Part shown: one piece after another, positions 1-7,808 of the stretch
How the letters are laid out: every line of letters begins with the position of its first letter
Position numbering within the stretch: the first letter of the stretch is position 1
Notes under the pieces: model-generated
Databases searched by the model: none
Seen by the model: the letters and a program-made list of their open reading frames with translations, nothing else
What the model was told of the DNA's origin: nothing
Position numbers and translations under genes: made by a program
Source: Methylobacteriaceae bacterium
GTDB taxonomy: Bacteria; Pseudomonadota; Alphaproteobacteria; Rhizobiales; Beijerinckiaceae
Length of the DNA stretch: 32,049 nt
Assembly: GCA_016793505.1 (NCBI GenBank)
Contig: JAEULW010000327.1
Span: 1-32,049, forward strand
Direction of reading: 5' to 3'

Positions 1-13
1 AGGAGGTTTGAAC

Positions 14-1063
14 ATGGCCCCGGTTCGCATCGCCATGCTCAGCTTCGCCCACTACCACGCCAATTTCTGGTGCGAGGCCTTCTGCGAGGACGCCGAACGC
101 CCGCTCGCCTGCATCTGGGACGACGATGACGCGCGCGGCCGCGAGGCGGCGGCGCGCTTCGGCGTCCCCTTCGAACCCGATCTCGCCGCCGCGCTCGCCG
201 CCTGCACCGCGGTGGCGATCTGCTCCGAGACTGTCGAACATCCCGCCCTGACGCGCGCCGCCGCCGCCGCGGGCCGGCACATCCTGTGCGAGAAGCCGAC
301 CGCCCGCAGCCTCGCCGAGGCCGACGCCATGGCGCAGGCCGTGCGCGCGGCGGGCGTGACGTTCATGCAGAGCTTCCCCAAGCGGCTCGATCCCGCCTCG
401 CACGCGCTGAAGCGGATCGTCGACTCCGGCCGCCTCGGCCGCGTGCATCTGGCCCGCGTGCGCCACGGCCATGGCTACGGGCTCGATCCCGATTTCCCGA
501 AGCGCTGGTATGTCGATCCCGGCGCGAGCGGCGGCGGCGCGCTGCTCGACGAAGGCGTGCACGGCGCCGATCTCCTCGCCTGGTTCTTCGGTCTGCCCGA
601 AAGCGTCACCGCCGAGATCGTCAACCCGATTGGCGCGCTCGCCGTCGAGGAGACGGGCGCCGCGCTGTTCCGCTACGCCGACGGCATGCTGGCCGAACTC
701 ACCGCCTCCTTCCTGCTGCCGGCCGCCGACGTCTCGATCGAGATTTACGGCGACCGCGCCGCCGCGCTGCTCTCGGCGGTCGATCTCGCCTCGCGCGACA
801 TCACGCAAGGCGGCTATCTGCGCGTCTCGCAGGAGCGCGACGGCGCGAAGAGCTGGGAGACGATCGAGGTGACGCCGCGTTTCAAGCTCGGCCGCTTCCA
901 CCATCAGAACGCCATCGCCTTTCTCGAGTGCCTGCGCACCGGCAAGGCGCCGCCCGCGGGGCTCGCGGAAGGACGCGCCGCGCTGTCGATGATCGTCGCC
1001 GCCTATGAAGCGGCCGCGACGGGAGCGCGGCGACGCATCGCAGACGCGGGCGCCGCGTCATGA
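14..1063 (+). CDS. Gfo/Idh/MocA-family NAD(P)-dependent oxidoreductase
   Basis: Predicted 349-residue cytoplasmic dehydrogenase of the Gfo/Idh/MocA family, which oxidises or reduces sugar- or inositol-like substrates with NAD(P). The N-terminal Rossmann part begins VRIAMLSFAHYHANFW, where a His-rich loop stands in for the usual glycine-rich loop. The family Glu-Lys-Pro motif is seen at E93-K94-P95 (LCEKPTA). The C-terminal substrate domain has GGGALLDEGVHGADLL with D177, H181 and D184, the usual metal-independent catalytic pattern. The ATG at 14 is chosen because AGGAGG lies at 1-6 with 7-nt spacing; a TTG at 8 is in frame but overlaps the ribosome-binding site. The stop overlaps the next gene (ATGA), so the two are translationally coupled. 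The substrate is unknown. Confidence 0.9.
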   Translation: MAPVRIAMLSFAHYHANFWCEAFCEDAERPLACIWDDDDARGREAAARFGVPFEPDLAAALAACTAVAICSETVEHPALTRAAAAAGRHILCEKPTARSLAEADAMAQAVRAAGVTFMQSFPKRLDPASHALKRIVDSGRLGRVHLARVRHGHGYGLDPDFPKRWYVDPGASGGGALLDEGVHGADLLAWFFGLPESVTAEIVNPIGALAVEETGAALFRYADGMLAELTASFLLPAADVSIEIYGDRAAALLSAVDLASRDITQGGYLRVSQERDGAKSWETIEVTPRFKLGRFHHQNAIAFLECLRTGKAPPAGLAEGRAALSMIVAAYEAAATGARRRIADAGAAS

Positions 1064-2610
1064 ACATCCTGCGCGCGCCGCTGCCGGCCGACCTGACGCC
1101 GCTCGCCGCCGAGCTCGGCGTCACGCCGCTCTATGGCGACATCCACAATCATTGCGACCTCAGTTATGGTCACGGCCGTTTCGAGGACGCGCTGGCGCGC
1201 GCCGCGCTGCAACTCGATTTCGTCTCGATCACCGGCCACGCGCATTGGCCGGACATGCCGGTCGACGATCCCTCCGTCGCTCACATCGTCGCCTTTCATG
1301 TCGAGGGCTTCGCCCGCCTGCGCCGGCGCTGGCCCGAGCATTTCGCGGCGCTGCAGGCGGCGAACGGCCCGCGCCTCGTCGTCTTCCCCGGCTACGAGAT
1401 TCACTCCGGCGCCTATGGCGACTACACCATCGTCTATCGCGATCTCGATCCGGCGCCGATGATCCTCGCCGACAGCCCCGCCGAACTCGCGGCGCGGCTG
1501 CGCGCCGAGATGCCGGAGCGCGCCTTCGCCTTTCCCCATCACATCGGCTACCGGCCCGGCGCGCGCGGCGTGAACTGGGACGTCTTCGACCCGACGCTCT
1601 CCCCCTTCGTCGAGATGAACTCGATGCATGGTTGCGCCGAGGCCTCCGAAACCGACCGGCCCTATCTGCATTCCATGGGTCCGGTCGACGGGCGTCAGAC
1701 GATGCAGGCGGGCCTTGCCCGCGGCAAACTCTTCGGCGTCGTCGGCAACACCGATCATCACTCGGCCTTTCCCGGCTCCTACGGCCATGGCCGCATGGCG
1801 GTCTATGCGCACCGGCGCGACCGCGCCGCGATCTGGGACGCGATGCTGGCGCGCCGCACCAATGCGCTGACCGGCGACTCGACTCACCTGCTGGCGGCGA
1901 TCGGCGCGACGATGCAGGGCGGCGTCGTCGCGCCTTCGCGCGATGCGACGCTGCGCGTCGAGGCGGTCTCCGGCGGTTTCATCGACGCGATCGACGTGAT
2001 CCGCGACGGCCGCCTCGCCCATCGCGTCACGCCGGAGCTGACGCCGGCGCCGATCAGCCCGCGACCGCTGACCACGCTCTATCTCGAATTCGGCTGGGGC
2101 GCGCGCGGCCGCAGCTTTCGCTGGGAGGGCGAGATCGGCCTCGACGGCGGCGCGATCCTTTCGGTTACGCCGCGCTTCCGCGGCGCCGAGATCGTCTCGC
2201 CGCTGGAAGGCGAGGACGGCGCTCATCCCTTGCCCAGTCTGGCGACGACAACCGACGGGCGCGTGATCTTCGCCGTCACCGCCGAGGCCAATCCGAACAA
2301 CGTCACCGCCGCGACGCAGGGCCTGCTGCTGCGTTGCGAGGCGGGCGACGACGCCCGGCTGCGCGCCGACCTCAACGGCCATCGCGTCGAATTGCGCCTC
2401 GCCGAACTGTTCGAGGCCGGGCGCAGCGGCAATCTCGGCCCGATCGACAGCCCGGCCTGGCGCATCCACGCCGCGCCGCGGCCCGCGAACTGGCAATGGC
2501 GCGGCGAGATCGCGCTCGGCGCCATCGCTGCCGGCGAGACGATCTATCTGCGGCTGCGCCAGCGCGACGGCCAGAGGGCCTGGACTTCCCCGTTCTTCGT
2601 GCGCGGCTGA
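1060..2610 (+). CDS. PHP/DUF3604-like metal-dependent hydrolase
   Basis: Protein of 516 residues. It carries metal-ligand-like motifs spread as in PHP/DUF3604 proteins: GDIHNHCDLSYGHG near residue 26, FVSITGHAHW, FPGYEIHSGAYGD, FPHHIGYRPG and VVGNTDHHSAFPGSYGHG. The C-terminal half (about residues 290-516) is beta-rich looking and has no motif I recognise. No signal peptide is seen, so it is probably cytoplasmic. It overlaps the upstream dehydrogenase by 4 nt and is followed 31 nt later by an aminotransferase, so the three probably serve one pathway. DUF3604 members are poorly characterised; hydrolysis of a phosphoester or amide is a family-level guess. A long antisense ORF across this gene is a codon-bias shadow. 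Confidence 0.75.
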   Translation: MNILRAPLPADLTPLAAELGVTPLYGDIHNHCDLSYGHGRFEDALARAALQLDFVSITGHAHWPDMPVDDPSVAHIVAFHVEGFARLRRRWPEHFAALQAANGPRLVVFPGYEIHSGAYGDYTIVYRDLDPAPMILADSPAELAARLRAEMPERAFAFPHHIGYRPGARGVNWDVFDPTLSPFVEMNSMHGCAEASETDRPYLHSMGPVDGRQTMQAGLARGKLFGVVGNTDHHSAFPGSYGHGRMAVYAHRRDRAAIWDAMLARRTNALTGDSTHLLAAIGATMQGGVVAPSRDATLRVEAVSGGFIDAIDVIRDGRLAHRVTPELTPAPISPRPLTTLYLEFGWGARGRSFRWEGEIGLDGGAILSVTPRFRGAEIVSPLEGEDGAHPLPSLATTTDGRVIFAVTAEANPNNVTAATQGLLLRCEAGDDARLRADLNGHRVELRLAELFEAGRSGNLGPIDSPAWRIHAAPRPANWQWRGEIALGAIAAGETIYLRLRQRDGQRAWTSPFFVRG

Positions 2611-2641
2611 CGCGGCGCGCGGACATCTCGCCGGAGACGAC

Positions 2642-3883
2642 ATGAGCGAACCAATCGAGACGTCCTTCCACGCGCCGCGCCTCGCTTCGGGCGCCCCGCA
2701 ACCCGAGGCCCGCCACGCGCCGCCGCCGCGCTACAATTTCATCGGCGGCCACAACGACCCGGCGATCATTCCCGGAGACGCGCTCGCCGAAGCGGCGGCG
2801 CGCGTCATCCGCCGTCAGGCGCCGTCGCTCGCCATGTATCATCTCGGACAGGGCCGGCTCGGCTATCCGCCGCTGCGCGAATTCGTCGCCCGCAAGCTGG
2901 CGGCCCGCGGCGTGACCGGCCTGTCGGCCGACGACATCATGATCACTTCGGGCTCCGGCCAGTCGATCGATCTCGTCAACCAGCTCTTCGTCGGGCCCGG
3001 CGACACGGTGCTGATCGAGGAATTTTCCTACAGCGGCGCGATCGTCCGGGCGCGCAGCGCCGGCGCGCGCGTCATCGGCATGCCGCTCGATTCGGGCGGC
3101 CTGCGCATCGACGCGCTGGAGCGCTGCCTCGCCGATCTGGCGTCCCGCGGCGTCACGCCGAAATACATCTACACGATCCCGACGGTGCAGAACCCGACGG
3201 GCTCGATCCTGCCGCTCGACCGCCGGCGCGCGCTGATCGCCCTGTCGCATCGCTACGGCGTCCCGATCTTCGAGGACGAGTGCTACGCCGACCTGACCGT
3301 CGCGCCGGATGCGCCGCCGGCGCTGCATGCGCTGGCGCCGCGCCAGATCATCCACATCGGCTCCTTCTCGAAGTCGCTCGCCCCGGCGCTGCGGCTCGGC
3401 TACGCGACGGCGGACTGGTCCGTGCTCGGCCGCATGTCGAGCCTGAAGGGCGATGGCGGCACCGGCGCGCTCGACCAGATGGTCGCCGCCGAATTTCTCG
3501 GCGAGCGCTTCGAGGCGCATGTCGGACGCCTGCGCACGGCGCTGCGCGCCAAGCTCGACACGATGATCGACTCGCTCGAACGCGAATTCGGCGCGTCGAT
3601 CGAGGTCTGGCGGCCCGAGGGCGGCATCTTCGTCTGGATGCGCCTTGCCGGCGACACCGACGTGCGCTCGCTGCTGGCGCCCGCGGCCGCGGCGGGCCTC
3701 GTCTTCAACGCCGGACCGGACTGGGCCTGCGATCCCGAGAGCGCGAAAAGCTGGCTGAGGCTCTGCTTCGCCCTGCCCGACGAACGCACGATCCGCGACG
3801 GCGTCGCCACATTCGCCCAGGTCTGCTTCGAGCAGACCGGGTCGCCGCGTCGCGGCGACAATCGCGATCGCGCTGAGACGTGA
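2642..3883 (+). CDS. PLP-dependent class I/II aminotransferase
   Basis: A 413-residue fold-type I aminotransferase without the N-terminal GntR helix-turn-helix of MocR regulators. Landmarks are YHLGQGRLGYPPLREFVA (about 66-83), SGSGQSIDLVNQLF for cofactor phosphate binding, the QNPTG motif around N184, EDECY with D212 for the pyridine nitrogen, and SFSKSLAPALRLGY with K244 as the Schiff-base lysine. The closest general type is the 2-aminoadipate/valine-pyruvate-like group that makes a keto acid from an amino acid. It is the last gene of the forward operon, 31 nt after the hydrolase. The first 30 residues are Pro/Ala/His-rich and probably disordered. The amino donor and acceptor cannot be read from sequence. 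Confidence 0.88.
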   Translation: MSEPIETSFHAPRLASGAPQPEARHAPPPRYNFIGGHNDPAIIPGDALAEAAARVIRRQAPSLAMYHLGQGRLGYPPLREFVARKLAARGVTGLSADDIMITSGSGQSIDLVNQLFVGPGDTVLIEEFSYSGAIVRARSAGARVIGMPLDSGGLRIDALERCLADLASRGVTPKYIYTIPTVQNPTGSILPLDRRRALIALSHRYGVPIFEDECYADLTVAPDAPPALHALAPRQIIHIGSFSKSLAPALRLGYATADWSVLGRMSSLKGDGGTGALDQMVAAEFLGERFEAHVGRLRTALRAKLDTMIDSLEREFGASIEVWRPEGGIFVWMRLAGDTDVRSLLAPAAAAGLVFNAGPDWACDPESAKSWLRLCFALPDERTIRDGVATFAQVCFEQTGSPRRGDNRDRAET

Positions 3884-3891
3884 CGCAAACC

Positions 3892-3920
3892 GCGCCTGCG
3901 CCGGTCAATTGGCGCAGCGC
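3892..3920. terminator. Hairpin between convergent operons
   Basis: A perfect 7-bp inverted repeat, CTGCGCC (3896-3902) and GGCGCAG (3911-3917), with an 8-nt loop lies where the forward and reverse operons converge. It extends with a bulge into flanking GCGC. No T-run follows, so it could be a bidirectional attenuating hairpin rather than a classic intrinsic terminator. It overlaps the last codons of the reverse gene. Confidence 0.35.
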
Positions 3921-4570
3921 GCCTCCAGCGCATCGACGAAGGAGCGATCCCAGCGCCCTTCCAGGATCGACCTGATGGTCGCCTCCTCGTTGTCACGCTG
4001 GCGCAGCGCCTTGCCGATCACCTCTTCGGCGAGGGAAGGCGGGAAGGCGCACAGCCCGTCCTGATCGCCGACAACGATGTCGCCGGGACGCACCACCATG
4101 CCGCCGACCGTCACCTCGACATTGATCGCGCCCGGCCCGTCCTTGTAGGGGCCGCGATGGCTGACGCCGCGCGCATAGACCGGAAAGGACCGTTCGCCGA
4201 TCTCTGCAATGTCGCGGATGGCCCCGTCGACGACGAGCCCGGCGAGACCGAGCTTCTCGGCGCCGAGCGACATGATGCCGCCGAAGATCGCATTGCTCAC
4301 CTCGCCGCCCGCGTCGATCACCATCACGTCGCCGGGCCGGCAGAAATCATAGGCGCGCAGCACGGCGAGATTGTCGCCGCCGCGCGTTCGCACCGTCACC
4401 GCCGTGCCGGCGAGCGGCGCCGGCCGGTGAAAGGGCCTGAGGCCCGTGCTGCCGCGATTGCGCTGCAGGCTGTCGCTGATCAGCGCCACCGCGATGTCGC
4501 GCAGCTGCGCGATGATCGCCGGATCAGCCTGCGGCGCCGATGGATTCTTCAAGATGCCTCTGGCGTTCAT
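3905..4570 (-). CDS. RraA-family protein (HMG/CHA aldolase-like)
   Basis: A 221-residue RraA/MenG-fold protein. Members are either class II 4-hydroxy-4-methyl-2-oxoglutarate/oxaloacetate-type aldolases or regulators of RNase E. The family core is seen: GDVMVIDAGGEVSNAIFGG followed by LGLAGLVVDGAIRDI (about 115-129), whose Arg-Asp pair matches the metal- and substrate-binding residues of the aldolases, and GDIVVGDQDG near the C terminus. Its position at the end of a catabolic operon favours an enzyme over an RNase regulator. The start has AAGGGACG upstream. It lies 23 nt after pxpA and converges on the aminotransferase gene. Confidence 0.85.
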   Translation of the reverse strand: MNARGILKNPSAPQADPAIIAQLRDIAVALISDSLQRNRGSTGLRPFHRPAPLAGTAVTVRTRGGDNLAVLRAYDFCRPGDVMVIDAGGEVSNAIFGGIMSLGAEKLGLAGLVVDGAIRDIAEIGERSFPVYARGVSHRGPYKDGPGAINVEVTVGGMVVRPGDIVVGDQDGLCAFPPSLAEEVIGKALRQRDNEEATIRSILEGRWDRSFVDALEARCAN

Positions 4571-4593
4571 GTCGACGTCCCTTCGGATGTGGG

Positions 4594-5358
4594 TCAGGCG
4601 AGCCGCGACAGCGGCGTGACGGCGCCGCCGGCGCGTTCGATTTCGACGCGGATCGCGCGGGCGAGCGTCACAGCGCCCGGCGTGTCGCTGTGCACGAGGA
4701 TCGACTGGACGTCGATCTCGAGGCGCCCGCCGTCATGCGTGACGATCGTCCTGTCCTCCAGAACGCGCCGTACGCGCGCCAGCACCTGCGCGTCGTCATG
4801 GATCACCGCGCCGGGTCGCGCGCGCGGCGTGAGCTGGCCATTCGCGTCATAGGCGCGATCGGCGAGAAAGAGATTGAACGTGCGCAGGCCGGCCCGGCGC
4901 GCGACGCTTTCGAGCTCCGTCTTCGACAGCACGAGCAACGCCATGTCGGGATCGAAGGCGCGCGTCGCGCGCACCAGCGTCTCGGCGACGTCGCGATCGG
5001 CGCAGGCCAGATTGCCGAGCGCGCCATGCGCATTGAGATGCGTGACGCGATGGCCGGCGGCGCGCGCCATCGCCTCGAGCGCGCCGATCTGGAACAGCAC
5101 ATGCGCCTCGAGTTCGGCATGGCTCATCGCGATCACGCGCCGGCCGAAACCGGCGAGATCGGGAAAGCTGACATGCGCGCCGAGATCGACGCCGCGCGCC
5201 TTCGCCGCGCGCGCCGTCGCCGCCATGATCACCGGAGCGCCGGCGTGATGGCCGCAGGCGACATTGGCCGAGGTGACGATCTCGAGCAGCGCCGCGTCGT
5301 CGCCCATCCGCCACGGGCCGAAGCCCTCGCCGAGATCGCAATTGATGTCGATGTTCAT
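4594..5358 (-). CDS. pxpA: LamB/YcsF family, 5-oxoprolinase subunit A
   Basis: A 254-residue LamB/YcsF-family protein. It starts MNIDINCDLGEGFGPW, the family's diagnostic N terminus, and has TSANVACGHHAGAP, GAHVSFPDLAGFGRR and THLNAHGALGN, all with conserved His/Asp residues. PxpA works with PxpB and PxpC in ATP-dependent opening of 5-oxoproline (pyroglutamate) to glutamate. The ATG at 5358 is chosen because the open frame further upstream is low-complexity Arg-rich shadow and because the start overlaps the previous stop by 4 nt (ATGA). The genes for PxpB and PxpC lie upstream in the same operon, though in an unusual order with a carrier-like gene between. Substrate specificity of this branch is not proven. 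Confidence 0.88.
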   Translation of the reverse strand: MNIDINCDLGEGFGPWRMGDDAALLEIVTSANVACGHHAGAPVIMAATARAAKARGVDLGAHVSFPDLAGFGRRVIAMSHAELEAHVLFQIGALEAMARAAGHRVTHLNAHGALGNLACADRDVAETLVRATRAFDPDMALLVLSKTELESVARRAGLRTFNLFLADRAYDANGQLTPRARPGAVIHDDAQVLARVRRVLEDRTIVTHDGGRLEIDVQSILVHSDTPGAVTLARAIRVEIERAGGAVTPLSRLA

Positions 5359-5711
5359 GGCTCGATGCCCGTAGTGGCGACAAGGATGCGAACGAGCGGC
5401 GCGCCGTGGCCGACGCCCGCGCCGTCCGGCGCGAAAGCGAGAATCCAGCCGTCGGCCGGCATGCGGACGGGCAGGAGCAACGGGCCGCGCCGCAGGAACC
5501 CGACGATGTCGCCGGTGCGCGCGAAGGCGCCGACGGCGGCGAACGGCGCGTCGCCGCTGCGCCGGCCGGTGCGGAACACGCCGGGTCCGCTCGCGCCGAC
5601 GGTCGCCGTCCCGTCCATGCCGTCGATCGTCACGTTCAGGGCAAAGGGATCGACCGCCGGCGCCGCGCCGAGCGTCACGACGATCCCGTCCTGCATCGTG
5701 ATCGCGCTCAT
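5355..5711 (-). CDS. Degenerate biotin-carrier-like protein lacking the biotin lysine
   Basis: A 118-residue protein with the layout of a biotinyl/lipoyl domain at about 42-112 (GVFRTGRR...FAAVGAFARTGDIVGFL...ADGWILAF...VGHGAPLVRI). Where carrier proteins have EAMKM, this one has RRGPLLLPVRMPADG, so there is no Lys to biotinylate. It overlaps pxpC upstream and pxpA downstream by 4 nt each, so expression is tightly coupled to the 5-oxoprolinase subunits. A genuine carrier with EAMKM is encoded about 1.7 kb upstream in the same operon. It may be a structural or regulatory subunit; the role is inference. Confidence 0.65.
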   Translation of the reverse strand: MSAITMQDGIVVTLGAAPAVDPFALNVTIDGMDGTATVGASGPGVFRTGRRSGDAPFAAVGAFARTGDIVGFLRRGPLLLPVRMPADGWILAFAPDGAGVGHGAPLVRILVATTGIEP

Positions 5712-6700
5712 GCCGCCGACCCTCGCGCCGCCGGCGCGTCGAAGCCGCAGGTCGCGATCCAGATGCGGATGCGCGCCAGATGCGCCTCGAGCGCGTCATG
5801 CGCGGCCAGCGCCTCGGCATGATCGCAGCGCCGGAAGCGCAGCCGGCCGCCGAGCGGCGTCTGCGCGATGCGCCACAGATCCGGTTCGATGACGACGCCG
5901 ATCTTCGGATAGCCGCCGGCGGTGTAGGCGTCGGCAAGCTGGATGATCGGCTGGCCGCCCGCCGGCCCCTGAATGACGCCCGGCACGAGCCCGTGCGAGC
6001 GCATCTCGATGGGATGCGCGAGATCGAGAGTCGGGCCGATCAGCCGGTAGCCGGCGCGGTTGCTCTGGCCGGAGATGCGCCAGGCGGTCGTCCAGAACGC
6101 CTCCCGCGACTGTGGCGCGAAGGCCTCGTATTCGGCCGCCGGCAGCACGCGCACGGTGGTGGCGTCGTCGGCCGCGCCTTCGATCGGCAGCGCCGCTTCG
6201 GGCGCGACGACGCCGAAGGCGTGCGCGCCCGCGCCGCTCGCCCCGATCGGCAATCGGTCGCCCGGCGCCAGCAGCCGGCCCTCGAAACCGCCGAAACCGC
6301 CACGCAGATGCGTCGAGCGCGACCCCAGCGCCGGCGGCGTGTCGATGCCGCCGGCGACCGCGACATAGCTGAACACGCCGCGCCGCGCATGGCCGAGTTC
6401 GAGCTCCTCGCCGGCGCGGGCGAAATCCCGCCAGTCCGTCGGCGCCGGCCGTCCGGCGAGCCTCGCCCCGGCGTCGGCGCCGGCGAGCGCGAAGGCCGTG
6501 TCGACGAGGAAGCGCAGCCGCATCGGCGCGCCGGGAATTTCGATCGCCGCGGCGCCCGGCGCGTTGCCGAGCAACAGATTGGCGGTCGTCAGCGCCAGCG
6601 TGTCCATCGCGCCGGAGCGGCCGACGCCGATGTGACGCCAGCCGAGGCGTCCGGCGTCCTGCACGCTGGCGTGGCCGGCGGGATCGAGAATTTCGATCAT
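5708..6700 (-). CDS. pxpC: Biotin-dependent carboxyltransferase family, 5-oxoprolinase subunit C
   Basis: A 330-residue KipA/PxpC-type protein (allophanate hydrolase subunit 2 family). It opens MIEILDPAGHASVQDAGRLGW and continues GVGRSGAMDTLALTTANLLLGN, the conserved N-terminal signature. Later motifs include GVFSYVAVAGGIDTP, SNRAGYRLIGP, HGLVPGVIQGPAGGQPIIQLADAYTAGGYPKI. With PxpB and PxpA it forms the prokaryotic 5-oxoprolinase; relatives act in urea amidolyase. The start overlaps the pxpB stop by 4 nt. Length is normal and no lesion is seen. Confidence 0.9.
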   Translation of the reverse strand: MIEILDPAGHASVQDAGRLGWRHIGVGRSGAMDTLALTTANLLLGNAPGAAAIEIPGAPMRLRFLVDTAFALAGADAGARLAGRPAPTDWRDFARAGEELELGHARRGVFSYVAVAGGIDTPPALGSRSTHLRGGFGGFEGRLLAPGDRLPIGASGAGAHAFGVVAPEAALPIEGAADDATTVRVLPAAEYEAFAPQSREAFWTTAWRISGQSNRAGYRLIGPTLDLAHPIEMRSHGLVPGVIQGPAGGQPIIQLADAYTAGGYPKIGVVIEPDLWRIAQTPLGGRLRFRRCDHAEALAAHDALEAHLARIRIWIATCGFDAPAARGSAA

Positions 6701-7368
6701 GGCAGGATCGCCGTGGCGACGAAGCGGATGACGTCGCCGGGCCGCAGCAGCGCCGGCGGCGACCCGCCCGGATCGAAGAAGCGTTGCGACGTATGGCCGA
6801 TCGTATGCCAGCCCGAAGGCCCGTCCGACGCCGAGGCGCCGGTCTGCCAGCCGCCGATCGACACCGAACCCGCCGGCACGCTGACGCGCGGCGTCTGCCG
6901 GCGCGGAATGAACAGCCGCGGATCGACGACGCCGAGGTAGCCATAGCCCGGATGGCTGCCGAGCGCGAACACCGTGTAGTCGCGACCCGCATGGATCGCG
7001 ACGACCTCGTCACGCGTCAGCCCTGTCTCACGCGCCATGTGATCGAGATCAGGCCCGCCCTCGCCGCCATAGACGACCGGCAGCTCAAAGCGCCGCGGCT
7101 CGACATCGAGCGGCGCCGCCGCGTCCCACGCCGCGATCAGCGCTCGCTCGACGGCGCCCGGATCGCGCAGCGGCGCGTCGAACGAGACCAGAAGATTGGT
7201 CATGCCGGGCGCGGCCTCGACGACGCCCGGCCAGGCCTCGACAGCGCGCGCCAGCGCCCAGACGCGCCGCTGCGCCGCCAGATCGAAGGCGCCCGGCGCC
7301 TCGAACAGCACCGCGCCAAGCCCCATCGGGCTGACATGCGGCGCCTCGCGTGCCCGGTCGCGTTGCAT
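6697..7368 (-). CDS. pxpB: 5-oxoprolinase subunit B (KipI/allophanate hydrolase subunit 1)
   Basis: A 223-residue protein with the KipI/PxpB plan: VVYGGEGGPDLDHMARETGLTRDEV, YTVFALGSHPGYGYLG, FIPRRQTPRVSVPAGSVSIGG and a C-terminal GDVIRFVA. Relative to the family consensus, GFLPGFPYLG is altered to GSHPGYGYLG and GNQTGIYP to GWQTGASA, so it is a divergent member. The ATG at 7368 lies 1 nt after the carrier-protein stop and gives a normal length; an ATG at 7326 is a possible alternative, and the longer upstream open frame overlaps the carrier gene. It partners with PxpC, whose start overlaps its stop. Confidence 0.85.
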   Translation of the reverse strand: MQRDRAREAPHVSPMGLGAVLFEAPGAFDLAAQRRVWALARAVEAWPGVVEAAPGMTNLLVSFDAPLRDPGAVERALIAAWDAAAPLDVEPRRFELPVVYGGEGGPDLDHMARETGLTRDEVVAIHAGRDYTVFALGSHPGYGYLGVVDPRLFIPRRQTPRVSVPAGSVSIGGWQTGASASDGPSGWHTIGHTSQRFFDPGGSPPALLRPGDVIRFVATAILP

Positions 7369-7369
7369 C

Positions 7370-7789
7370 TCAGGATCCGAAACGGAACAGCGGCTGGCCG
7401 CGCGCGACTTCTTCGCCAGGTTCGGCGAGGATCGCCGCGATCCGCCCGTCGCGGTCACTGACGATCGGCGTGAACATTTTCATCGCCTCGATCAGGCAGA
7501 GCGTCTGGCCGTGGCGCACCGCCTCGCCAACGCGCGCAAAGGGCGCCGCGCCCTGCGCCGGCGTCAGATGCAGCACGCCGAAAATCGGCGAGACCAGCGC
7601 ATCGCCGGCCGCCTGCGGCGCCGAGGCCTGCGGCGTCGCGGCGACCGACGCGGCGCCGACGCGCGCCGGCGCGCCTGTCCCGCGCCGGATCGTCACCCGC
7701 GTTCCGTCCTCGACAAGGTCGAGACTCTCGACGCCCTCGCTGGCGGCGAGGTCGATCAGTTCGCGCAGCCTGGCGATCGCGATCGGCAT
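7370..7789 (-). CDS. Biotin carboxyl carrier protein (AccB-like)
   Basis: A 139-residue carrier. The N terminus (MPIAIARLRELIDLAAS) resembles AccB, followed by an Ala/Pro-rich linker (about 38-65) and a biotinyl domain with LIEAMKMFTPIVSD, where K104 is the expected biotinylation site. It lies 19 nt after dctM and 1 nt before pxpB. Carrier genes accompany PxpB/PxpC/PxpA-type genes in several proteobacterial operons, usually with a biotin carboxylase. No accC-like gene is in this window, so carboxylation would depend on a carboxylase encoded elsewhere. Cytoplasmic. Confidence 0.88.
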   Translation of the reverse strand: MPIAIARLRELIDLAASEGVESLDLVEDGTRVTIRRGTGAPARVGAASVAATPQASAPQAAGDALVSPIFGVLHLTPAQGAAPFARVGEAVRHGQTLCLIEAMKMFTPIVSDRDGRIAAILAEPGEEVARGQPLFRFGS

Positions 7790-7808
7790 CGTCTCAACCC
7801 CTCGCGCG

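Noticed and set aside
1003-2643. 546-codon open frames on both strands over the DUF3604 gene
   Set aside because: They are shadows of the real frame at 1060-2610, which has metal-binding motifs and a coupled start.
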